A stretch of DNA of 64,000 nucleotides from Epinephelus fuscoguttatus (taxonomy: Eukaryota > Chordata > Actinopteri > Perciformes > Serranidae): assembly GCF_011397635.1 (NCBI RefSeq), contig NC_064757.1, forward strand, positions 32,401,839 through 32,465,838, given 5' to 3'. Positions within the stretch are counted from its first letter, which is position 1; each line of letters begins with the position of its first letter. Shown here piece after piece: positions 54,015 through 64,000 of the stretch. A program made the position numbers and the translations under genes. The notes beneath the pieces are model-generated. The model made no database searches, was not told where the DNA came from, and was given only the letters and a program-made list of their open reading frames with translations.

Positions 54015-54584
54015 GTAAGTACGTCAGTGATGTTAACCCCTCTTCTACCAGCTGCTGACTTTTTCTTCAACGTGTGTGTTGCTTGTGACATTAGTGACAG
54101 TTTGCTAACATGTCAGTGTCGAGTGGGGAAATACAGCCTGTAAAAAGAGCCTTAAATTTATTCTGTAGCTAAATAGGTCAGCATTAAACTGTGTTGAGTT
54201 CATTTAAATCATTAGGAAACAAAAACAATGTTTCCAAAGCAAGTGTTTTGTGGTAATCAATGCTAATTATCCAGTGGAGTGCCATCATTATTACACCTGT
54301 GTTGAGCTGTGTGTCTGTCATGAAACTAGCAGACTTACAAAAGTCCTGCTCTCTTGATTTGCCTTTGTTCTTTGCAATATTTGGTCTGTTGTGATGAGAA
54401 TAATTAGATATAATTATCATATATAGGAATAATTATAAATGCAATAGATAGTGTGACTGCACAGGAGCAAATTCATTTAAAAACTGTTGTGTTAAGACCT
54501 TGCTGTTGTTTCCAGTTTAAAGAGCAGAACTGATAAAGAACAGATCTCAACCCTGCAGCACTGAAACTTAATCGATTTCCAGCT

Positions 54585-54585
<1 letters not shown>

Positions 54586-54639
<54 letters not shown>
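54586..54639 (+). repeat. CA microsatellite
   Basis: About 26 CA units. The poly-Cys/Val frames on its minus strand are artefacts. Confidence 0.97.
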
Positions 54640-54642
<3 letters not shown>

Positions 54643-54960
54643 TGCAGGAGTAGGCTACACACTGCCTGCAAATCAGATTGGGGCATATTTGGTGTTCTGG
54701 TGCCATCTCCACACACTAAGGTAGAAAGCATCCCCATTAAAATCATTATTCACATACTTGAGATCAAACGATGGTCCTGTCTCATCGGAGGACCTCTGAC
54801 TCTGCTTGGCACAGATGAGGTTTGATAATCTCTTCAAGATCTTCAGGACCAAAACAGATATGAGGAGTCACATGGCTACACCGTGTTTGAGTTTTCATCG
54901 TTGTTTCTCAAATGTCTTCTCATCTTGTGTCTGTGTCTTTGCCCGCAGTTGCTGTTGCAG

Positions 54961-57900
54961 ATGGAGCTCAGCAGGAGGAAAGTGCCTCTGTATGTGAGTA
55001 TGTGCTCCAGTTTGAAGTCAAGTTTGAGTTCTCCAATTAATCTCAAGAGTTAGTTATCCCTGTGGAAAATCTCTGCAAATTGAGTTTGGTATGCAGCAGC
55101 CTCATTTACGAAAACTGAAAGTCTATGGCTTGGTTTTTGTGCTCGTGACCAAACTATTATGTTAAATAAAAATGTATTGAATGTTGCATCTGAGAGGATA
55201 CAACTGTTTTCTGTTTGTGCATCAATACAGAACATGTAATTCAATCACTATAGTTACTGTATGTACTGTGCGAGTGTTTCAAATGAGATTTAGCTCTGGG
55301 GTCGATGAGGGCGCCATGATGACAGGAGACTGATGTTCTCGACTTTGATCAAACAGGGACTTTATTAGTCTTTGGATGAGACATCTCTTGGCTTTTGCTG
55401 TCGGATTATTTGAGCACTGAATCATAGTTTCATAGGAGAAAAAGTAATCCATCAGCACGGCAGTGACAAAAGCAGCCTTGCATTTGTGTGTTCAACTAGC
55501 TAATCAGTAACTCTGTGATTCATTCGCAGTGATGTTTTTTTATTTGTATTTTACTTACTCAGAGTTGGAAAAGAACATTTATTTGCTATTACGTTGATTT
55601 GTGATGCCTCTGGTCGTGTTAAACCTTTGAATGGATCTGTTGTCTGTGAGGTTAAGGTGCAGTCAAACAGGGCAGGACCATGGTCAAATATTGTTTTATT
55701 GGTTTCAGTTTGGTATATTAACAGTGTTCACAAATATTATTGAGAATTAGTTATTCTCTAAAGATCAAAGGCAGGAATACATTGCTCACACTGTTGTTAG
55801 GCTATTGAAGCCTTTTTAATTTGGCATGTTTTAATGTGGTTTTCCTTGTACCTGATGTGACATCAATGTTACCAAAAGAAACACCTGCTCAGCATGTACT
55901 GTGCATGCTTTCTACAGAGGCCCAATAAAGAGTACACTTATGCAACAATTCAATTTTAACCGCAGAGGGTAGTAAAGCTGAAAAAAGTTGACCAGTGTTT
56001 TCACAAGACTAGTCTACAGCGATGTGAGGCTTGGGGCAAAAGGCTAATCTCGGTGTACTGAGATGCTTACAGTGCCGTTGCTAATATGCTGAATCTGATG
56101 TGTAGTAGGTAATGTTTACCTTATTACAGGAGCGTCATGCATTCACTTGACAGAAAAAATCTGCTGTGTCTTCCGAATTAACAAGATTATTATGTCAGAA
56201 ATATGAGAAAAGATTTCATGGGGAAAAAAATCCACTCTTGATTTCTTAAATCACTGGTTACCAACTGGTGGGTCGAGGTCCAAAAGTGGGTCACAGGCCC
56301 ATTCTGAATAGGCCACAAGTGATTTACAAACATGTCAAGTTTGTAAAGAAACACTTTATTTTGAAGTACAGTGAATTTCCAGCACAGAGCCTTTATTTTA
56401 AAGTGCCGTTTTCTGCTGTAGAGCGAGTGACTAACAGACAGCTACTTGACAGAGACAGCAAACTAGCTCAGCGATATGACCAAACACAAGTATGACACTG
56501 AATGTATTGAATTCTGGGACCTCAAACTAATGATTAAGTAGAAGTCTGGCCCCCGTGGCTGGACCATTTGGGAACCACTGTTTTAAATTAAAGCTGGGGT
56601 AGGCAGAGATCTGGAAATGGCAAAAAATAAATAAATGAATAAGAAATACACCATGAGGCGACCACAAGCATACACGTGCTTCATACAAAGTGTAGTCACG
56701 ACACTGGAATCGATAGCTTTGATACAGTAGCTTCAGAAATAGCAATATTCAACACCGTTTTCAATTCCACAAGGAAAAATTGACATTGAAGGCATGCAAT
56801 TTAAAATTTTCCATTAAAAGATAAATATAACAAGGCTATAGTATGACAACCACAACTTTTCTTGATTAGGACTGTACCTACTACTGCACTGTAGTAAACA
56901 TTAACAATAACTGAAACTTTTTTTTACATGAATGGAAACAATATTCTTCTTGCAGTGTGCACATGTTCAAAGCCTCTGAAACTGTCACACATTCAAAAGG
57001 CTAAAAATTGCAAATAAAAAAAAATAAGTGCCACAAACGGCCATACGAAACTGAGACGAATGAGCTGTTGGGTGTGTTTGTGTCAAGTCGCTGTTGAAGA
57101 AAACAAAGAAGAAAGTAGTCTTACACTATCGATACTGAGGAAAGTATGGAAACTGTTTCAAATATTCCGAATTTATGTGTATTAATAAATCAATATTTTT
57201 TTGACAGCACTCATACAAATATAAAAATAATGTATTACTGTTATAGTAGTCTCGCCACCAGACAATCAGAGATCTCCACCTTTAGTTAAGCAAAGCGTCT
57301 AAAGACTGATTTGTGAGTCTACTGTCATTGTAACACAGTGTTTCCCATACATTTATTCATTTAATCCAATTTCACTGTAGAGCTGCACACAGTGCATTCA
57401 CCACATGAACGTGAACTTGAAGCTGCAGCCCTGAGCCTTTGTCTCAGGTTAGCAGAAGACTAAACTGTTAGCAACATTGTCGTCTTGTAGACTCTTTATG
57501 ATAAGTTAGTCTTCCTTTTTTGGGTTGCTTTGCATTTTAGGCAGTTGTGTCCAGTGCTGGAATAGCTACTTTTCTGCAGGATTCCCCGCCATTGAATCAG
57601 ACTTTGATCGAAGGGAGGTGCACACGCATCTGCATTTGCAGAGCAGCCAATAGGAACGCCCTCTCTGTGAAATGACCTGTCTCTCGTCATGGTGTAGAAT
57701 TTCTAAAGCCTCAAAAACAGAGTCAAGAGGAGCTGCAGAAGTCTAGTTTTCTCTCAGTCCACTTGATTTACAATATGCTCCAAGTTTATTATTGCGTGTT
57801 TGTCCAGTGACAACAAAATGAAACTGTCTACCCCAGCTTTAACAGGAGAATCCTGTAAAGTCTGATTTTTCTGAATTAACAAGATTAGTATATCGTTAAC

Positions 57901-60880
57901 ATTTGCTAGCTGATGCTAAATATAAAATATAGCTGAGGTTAATAAAAATTAGTTTTGTAGGTATACTTTGGAAAATAAAAGTTTGTTATTTCATGGTCAG
58001 CATCTGGTCAATCACACAGAGGTCAGGAGGCTTAATGAGGGCACAGGAGAAGCCAGACATAAATTTGGTGGTAAACCTGGTGTTCTCTCTGTCAAAGAAT
58101 AGCCGACTGGGGATAAAGAAATGGATAAGTGAACCTGAAGGTGGGATTAGGTGAGACGGAGAGACATGGAGGCAGGATTACTCACAGTGTCTCGTTCTGA
58201 GGCAGCGAGAGAATCAAAGAGAAAAGCCTCTGAGTTTTATAGCGTGAGAAATTGGGTCAGCTGTTAAGGTGATGCAAGGCTAATAGATAGACTCTCACGA
58301 GAAAAAGAGAGGTTACTTAAAAAAAACAACATCCTCACTCTGACACAATCCAACATTAATCTGTGATGTTCACTGCATCTCAAGTGAAGCCTTATAATTA
58401 ACATTTTTTGGTGCACTGTCTTTCCTGCAACCTGTCTCCTCTACTCCTGTCTCACTCAGGCAGTTTGATTTGTTTCCCAGAATAACCCACACAGGGTGTC
58501 TTGTGGCTGCATCGCTGTCTGGTCTATTGAGGCCACTGTAGGTGGACAAATTGATATCTACAATAGATTTCTTCCCCTGCGACTGCTGGATGTTGGTTGA
58601 GAATGGCTGCTCTAAAAAGCAAGCTAGTGGTCCTGGAAGATTTAGTTTTTGGTCTGAGAGACTGATATTAAAAGCAGATGTTTAGTCTTGATATTTGAAT
58701 TGCAAGAACTCTGCTTTCAAATTCAGCTGCCAGCTACAGTTGTTAGATATACTGCAGCTGTTAATCCACAGAAGGAAAGTTCACAACCACCAAACAACAT
58801 AGTTGGCCCCAAAATGTTTAAAGCTGCTCTATCTGCAGTATCTTTATATTAACAATGAGTTAAAGGACCTTGTGGAGTGTCAAAGGTGTTGCTCATAGTG
58901 ACAAACAACAGATAATTATTGCCAGACATGACAGTTCTCAGCAGCTCTACAAAGCTTTCTCTTCTAGCTTCTCTTTCAGATAATGTTTTGGTCACTGTTT
59001 GGGTTGAATCTTACAGCGCTCATCAACTAAGAATAAGCCAAATTCAGTACTCAGTATTGAATTAATAATCTAAAAAGATCCATTTGCCTAAACTATCACT
59101 TAAATGAATAAAGGGTCAGTTCACCCTCAAAACCTCAATTTTTCCTCTTATTGTGTGTAGTGCTCTTTATTAGTCTGTGTTGTTTTGTGTGAGTTGCAGA
59201 GTGTTGGAGATTTCGGCTGCAGAGATGTCTGCCTTCTCGCCAATATAATGGAACTAGATGGCTTCCTTTAAATACTTCTTTCATTAAACTTCTCACAACA
59301 AGGTCTGTGGATTATCACAAGTAACCATCATGATTTCTGGAAAGAGACATTGCTGTTGAGTTTTTCAAATGTACTTTAACCCCCACAAGTCAAATGCCAT
59401 CTAGTTCCATTGTATTCGAATGAGGGCAGACATCTCTGCGGCCGATACGTCAAAGATGAGCAGCATGTATAATGCGAACGTGATAGAGTTTATTTAGAGC
59501 TTGCACAGTCTACCCTTAATTTTTTTCAGTTCAGCTAACTTTGTATCAGGTGTATTAATAGCCTAGAGTTTCAGTTGTGAGTGCTTTGAAACGCTATGTC
59601 TACCAACTGTGCTATGTTCCCCTGCACATTTTACACTGGACATGCTACTATATCTATGTAAAGTTATAGTTTTTTACGTAATGGTTTTGTGAAACTAATA
59701 CCACACAAATATACCCAGGTGCTAATTACATTTTCTTAAGTTCCGTAGTTTTTAACAGCTCATTGGATCTTTAATATAAAGGTTTTTGTGCATAATATGC
59801 ACATGACTGGGTGTTAACAGTTGAAATATGCCTGTAGTCCTTCATATTGATGATACCAGTAGCAAAAGCAGCGATTTAATGTCTGGTTAGATTCCTTTTA
59901 TTCATGATTTGTTTTGATAGGTCCAGACTGAAATCAAAACTGTAAGTTTTAGACTGTTTTGGCAAAGTTCTTGCACAGCTGCATTTAACTATGTTGCCCT
60001 AAAAAGTATCCATAAAAGAATAATTCTGGTAGTGGTATCAAAACTCAGGTACTTTATTCCTTTAGGTATCAAAAGACTTTAACCCTACATAAATCAGTGA
60101 CCTAGAACTTTAACAGCTCAACCCGGGCCTCTTAAGTGAGGCTGTAGAGTCAACTAAGCCTTTCATATAACATCACACACCCACATTTGACCTGCACAAA
60201 GTTTTTAAAGGCTACTAATCACTCTACATATCAGCTCTCCATTTCGACCTCAGATCAGAAGTCTAAAGTGTTCTGGCCTGATGGGATCAGAGCAGGTCTT
60301 TGCGGCAGACACTAAGGCATTCCTGTTTTTATTGAGGGGAATGTTTTATTGTATCCTCCAGAGGCATGCTGTCAGGGGATTTGGTGTTCTTCACAGAAAT
60401 GTAGAACACTGAATCAGAAAAGAGTATTTACTCTAAAATAGGCCTGCATCTTTAGGAACAGTAATATGTTTTGCTCTCTAGAATCTTTCTTCTTTTATTT
60501 TGCTCTCAACTTCTCTCACTTGTCTTTATCTCAGGGCCAGGCGAAGGTATTTGCATTGCTGGAGGGTTTAGACTCGGTGCCGGAGGATGCAGAGGTCTAC
60601 GTTGTTCTAGAGGGATCCACACTGGTTCATGTCACCAGGGCGCAGAGTGATGTCATGCTCTGCTTTATAGTACCTGGTATGTTTATGTGTATGCAAATAT
60701 GATCTGTACTGTTTTGCTGTGTTACTGTACGTATTTTGGGGTAATTTTCCGTTATACATCAAAAGGGGAGAATTTATTTCGAAAACCATTCAGACATTGA
60801 ACAGCACATCCTGACAATCCCCAGTTTCCCACTCCTGTCTGTGATATACTCAGGAACAGTATATCACTGTCTGAATCTGT

Positions 60881-60928
<48 letters not shown>

Positions 60929-63747
60929 ATACAACATACACACTACACAGTCTGTGACTTGAGGTCTGGAAAAGCACAGAATCTTATCAGCTTCCTCTCA
61001 GGAGGGAAACAGCTCCATAAACAATGCATCAACATTACCGAGCCTCTGTGTAGGTTGACACAGACAGCTGGCAGTCCTGCAGGCTCGCGCACTCTCGACA
61101 ATAGCTGGACTATTAAAAGCAGGTCTCCTTCTCCATCAAAAGAAAAAAAAAATGCCTTTATCGGCATACGAAATGAAAATCTCACACACTTGGTGATTCT
61201 CTAATGTGCTTAGGGTCTGGGCTAGAATATATAAGCTATATTTCAAAAACCATACTGCTGGTTTTGTATTTTTAGCATGTAATCTACAAACTGTGTATAA
61301 TTTTAATTAGTTTCAATAATTTATCAGAGACTCTAGATCTTATTGCACCCAGGTGGCCGTAGCCTGAGTGTCAGACTGAAGCTCCCAGAACCTTCAGTCT
61401 GATATGGCTTCCATTGAAGGCGATTTACAAGGGGGAGGGGATTTGATTTTTCCCTAACCAATCAGTAGAGATCAACGACTCACCCAGAATCTGACGTCAT
61501 TAGTATCCATGCCTCGGGGGTGCCGAAAACAAGCGAGCATTGCCCGTTTAAAATGTCTCCGTCGTCGTGCACGCCCAGCTGCATCGCCGTTAAATCCAGT
61601 TTAGCAGCTTCCTTAATTTGGTCCTCCATTAACGCGAGTAGTGGCGAAATACCTCGATAGCATCGTTAATGTGGTCTGTAGGATCTGTAGCGGTTGCCAT
61701 TGTTGCTATCCTCACCAGTTACCCACCGGCGTACAGCTTGACATCAGCGTGGTGCTGATTGGCTAATCGCTAGACCCCCGGCGTTCATTGGTCCGTCCAT
61801 CGTTTGGACGAGATAAATCACAAATTCATTGAAGTATGCCAGACCAGAGATGCAAGCCTACTCAGTTGAGTGGGCGGGGTCTATGGTCTGGAACCAGGCT
61901 AAGGTGGCCGACAATTTCAGCTTATTATATAACACTGGCTTGAAACGTGTTTGAGATAACCAATCAATCATGTTGTCTTCTGTATCGTAGTTGCGTGAGA
62001 ACGCAGTTGCAAGCTGTGCCATATCACAGAATTAGGCAGAAATTAGAGAGAACAAAGGCTACATGAGTCTCACACTATATAACAGCTCTTTCTCATACAA
62101 AGAGATGTAATCTGTCCTCAGTAAAGTCTGGCTTTTGTTTCATTGTGTTCCTCTGTAGGACATAACCTGGCTGAGGTGGTCTCTGTCCAGGCCTACCTGA
62201 TCACTGAAACCACACCCCTTATATGGGTGGGCGGAGCCACACTGGAGTATGTCCAAGATGATGCTCAGGTAGGGAAGATGCCCAAATATGATCCTATACT
62301 CTACACTGAATCTAAGTTTGTGCATCCCTGTGGTAAAAATGACCTGCTTGTGCACAGATTATTCATGCTGTGCAAATTATTACACTGTTCCGTTATTAGT
62401 GTGACGTGAATCACTGACCTCAAGTCATGAAATTCTCCAAGTATGTTGTTTTTAATGAAAGAGCCCTTGAATCATCCCATACATTGGGGTTCTGGCAGGA
62501 TGCTGGTCAGTGCAGCTGTGCATTTCCAGGACTTTTTCAAACCACGGCAATGATTTTGACAATTCCTTTGTGGAGTGTGAGGTGCTGGAAATGACGTGTT
62601 GCAAGCTTTGTACCACATCACTGTGGTTCTAGAGAACACACAATAATTAAATGTCATGTTGCTGGATGTTATGCATAGACCACGACCTGTAAATTTCATG
62701 CAAATTTGATAATCCTTGTCACATAAGGCTGACTTCCTGTTATTGCCAGGTGTTGCTATGATGCTGAGTCAATATGGGCACGTAAATGTCTTCAGGACTG
62801 GACTCCGATCCAGCATGTGAAGTCTGGGGCAGATTTGACTATGCAAAGTCAAGTTACAACAGCTTACAATTGCCTGCCTCACCATGGCATGTTGTTCCGT
62901 GACAACACAAAAGCGTCACTGTTGGCATCATGAAGGTTCAAAAAGTTCTGTACTTGTAAAGTGCCTAAAATGGAGTGTTGTCACATGATCTATTGCATCA
63001 TTATTTGAGCTATCACTACCCCTTCGCAATTTAGTGTCACAATAGTGTGACAGTTATACCAACCAAATTTCAAACTTATCTGATAGACCCTATAGGTGGG
63101 GTTTGAAAAAGTTTGCATAAAACACATAAAAAACAGGCCTTTGGGTGGAGCTACTGAACCCCAATGAGAAATATGTCAGAAATGATGAGAGCGATGTGGT
63201 TACCAAATTTCGTGAATATAGGAGTAACTTAACTAAGGTCTTCCACACATTAGGGGGCGCTATTGAGCCCGCTAAACATGCCAGATTTTCACCAGTTCTG
63301 GCATGTGGGAAAATTTTTCATGAGTTTTCAAGCATCCCAAGCCCCTCAAAAATATGTGATACCACAGCAGAGTAAATATCTTTTCAAAAACAATTCCTCA
63401 TACTTTAAGTGCCAGGGATCTTTGGGCCCCTGGCACTTCCGTCCACGGGCCCTAATACTCTCACCTCTGTTGCACAGAGGTAGTTTGGACACTGCTTGGT
63501 TTTTGTATTGCACACCGGTTATCACAGATTGTATCTTATTCATGACTGCTTCTTTCTCAGGACCTGGCAGAGCACCTGGTAATCCACGGACATTGCCTGA
63601 GCTCCACGGATCACAAGGAGCTGAGCAGCCTCTTCAACCTGGGCCAGGAGAGCTCTCGCTGGGCTATGGATCGTCGCGTGGCCTTGGCCATGGCCAATCT
63701 GGATATCCCCCAAAACTGGAATGTACTGGGGAGCAACAGTGGAGAAG
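54961..63747 (+). CDS. arhgef28: Rho guanine nucleotide exchange factor 28, 5' part
   Basis: Four coding exons of a longer gene: 54961-54993, 60535-60676, 62159-62268 and 63561-63747, all with AG/GT borders and matching phase (157 residues; a donor ends the last one). The start MELSRRKVPLY matches human ARHGEF28 (MELS....PLY). VPEDAEVYVVLEGS, VPGHNLAEVV and PQNWNVLGSN follow the N-terminal region shared by ARHGEF28 and AKAP13. The full protein activates RhoA through DH and PH domains and binds RNA; those parts lie beyond the window. The position next to utp15 is as in human, which favours arhgef28 over akap13. Introns of 5.5, 1.5 and 1.3 kb hold many MITEs. An alternative acceptor (cccgcag at 54948) would add six bases before the ATG. 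Confidence 0.85.
56252..56580 (+). mobile_element. hAT-type MITE, copy B
   Basis: Ends CACTGGTTACCAACTGG and atttgggaaccactg, flanked by the 8 bp repeat tcttaaat / ttttaaat (56244-56251 and 56581-56588, one mismatch). End sequence and 8 bp target repeat fit a hAT element. 329 bp, no coding frame. It is the inverted relative of copy A at 50.9 kb. Confidence 0.82.
56592..57838. mobile_element. TTAA-flanked non-autonomous element (piggyBac/Kolobok-type)
   Basis: AGCTGGGGTAGGCAG at the left and ctgtctaccccagct at the right are inverted ends, with TTAA on both sides (56588-56591 and 57839-57842). TTAA targets are used by piggyBac and Kolobok elements. The 1.25 kb interior has no transposase frame. 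It begins where the target repeat of the neighbouring hAT element ends. Confidence 0.78.
59195..59455. repeat. Imperfect inverted repeat in arhgef28 intron
   Basis: ctgcagagatgtctgccttc and atggaactagatggc on the left are mirrored by gccatctagttccat and gaatgagggcagacatctct on the right, with a spacer of about 130 bp. It is probably a MITE; the true ends lie further out (a gttcaccctcaaaacc phrase at about 59117) and were not fixed. Confidence 0.65.
60881..60926 (+). repeat. CA microsatellite
   Basis: About 22 CA units in the intron after the second coding exon of arhgef28. Confidence 0.95.
61360..61901. mobile_element. MITE with a 9 bp target duplication
   Basis: The ends TAGCCTG and CAGGCTA are followed inward by imperfect inverted sequence (gtcagactgaag against atggtctggaac). 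The flank aggtggccg is repeated exactly on both sides (61351-61359 and 61902-61910). A 9 bp target repeat points to a Mutator-like element. The 542 bp interior is GC-rich with many CpG and no clear frame. Confidence 0.8.
62450..63480 (+). repeat. Dispersed fish repeat with a terminal hairpin
   Basis: The stretch contains phrases such as gggggcgctattgagcccgc and ccaaatttcgtgaatatagg that recur in many fish introns. It closes with a hairpin agtgccagggatctttgggc / ccctggcact at about 63407-63438. No open frame. The 5' limit is a guess. Confidence 0.5.
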
Positions 63748-64000
63748 GTGAGAGTGGGATTATTTTATCTCAGTGAACGGGCATTCCTGCGCAGATAGGT
63801 TGATCAAAAGCATATTCGTTTTTTTATCATACAACATCTGTGAACACTTTGAAATTATAAAATGTTTAAACAGTGCACATTAGATATATAATAGATGAAT
63901 ATATGTAACTTTGTAATGCAAATTGGCAGATGAGGAAGGTTAAAGAGTGTTTTAATTGGGTTTATAGACAGATGCAGTTTTGTTTAAAGAGGCATTTACT

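Noticed and set aside
54473-54746. Minus frames rich in Cys/Val
   Set aside because: They are translations of the CA microsatellite.
54961-63747. AKAP13 rather than ARHGEF28
   Set aside because: The N-terminal regions are related, but the MELS...PLY start and the position next to utp15 favour arhgef28. A full-length comparison would settle it.

Overview
The window looks like nuclear DNA of a bony fish, most likely a spiny-rayed (percomorph) teleost. The basis is spliced vertebrate genes with GT-AG introns, fish-type Tc1 transposons, LINE tails and tRNA-derived SINEs typical of teleosts, and the neighbour order btf3 - utp15 - arhgef28, which resembles human 5q13. No bacterial, organellar or retroviral gene set was seen. 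All exon models below were built by reading splice sites and matching remembered family proteins. No database search was run.

Layout. At 1.0-1.9 kb lies an intronless class A GPCR on the plus strand. At 4.0-8.3 kb lies pradc1 (secreted PA-domain glycoprotein) on the minus strand, with a 3.2 kb repeat-filled intron. At 8.5-9.7 kb lies a decayed Tc1 transposon carrying a tiny poly(A) retro-insert. At 10.5-21.5 kb lies a complete eight-exon choline-transporter-like gene (slc5a7-like) on the plus strand. Its first intron holds a second Tc1 element and a 1.98 kb near-palindromic foldback element that ends 43 bp before exon 2. At 23.9-24.6 kb lies a broken duplicate of that gene's exon 1, split by a SINE and followed by an I/Nimb-type LINE to 27.1 kb. 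From 27.1 to 33.4 kb there are mainly transposon remnants, including two abutting MITEs and SINEs. At 34.3-36.5 kb lies a complete il12b-like (p40) gene on the minus strand. The stretch 36.5-41.4 kb has no gene I can support.

Btf3 (41.4-44.3 kb, minus) and utp15 (44.8-50.5 kb, plus) are complete and diverge from a shared promoter interval of about 0.5 kb with ETS-like sites on both sides. At 50.9-53.6 kb there are LINE and hAT-type remnants. From about 53.9 kb to the window edge runs the 5' part of arhgef28 (four coding exons visible), with introns full of short DNA-transposon derivatives.

The genes do not form one pathway. Btf3 (nascent-chain chaperone subunit) and utp15 (rRNA synthesis and processing) share a housekeeping promoter region. 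The others are a receptor, a secreted protein, a transporter, a cytokine subunit and a Rho-GEF. The most unusual structure is the foldback element in the transporter's intron. Other points of interest are the divergent transporter core motif with its dead tandem duplicate, a possible orphan terminal exon at 32.1 kb, and a duplication between introns 4 and 8 of utp15.
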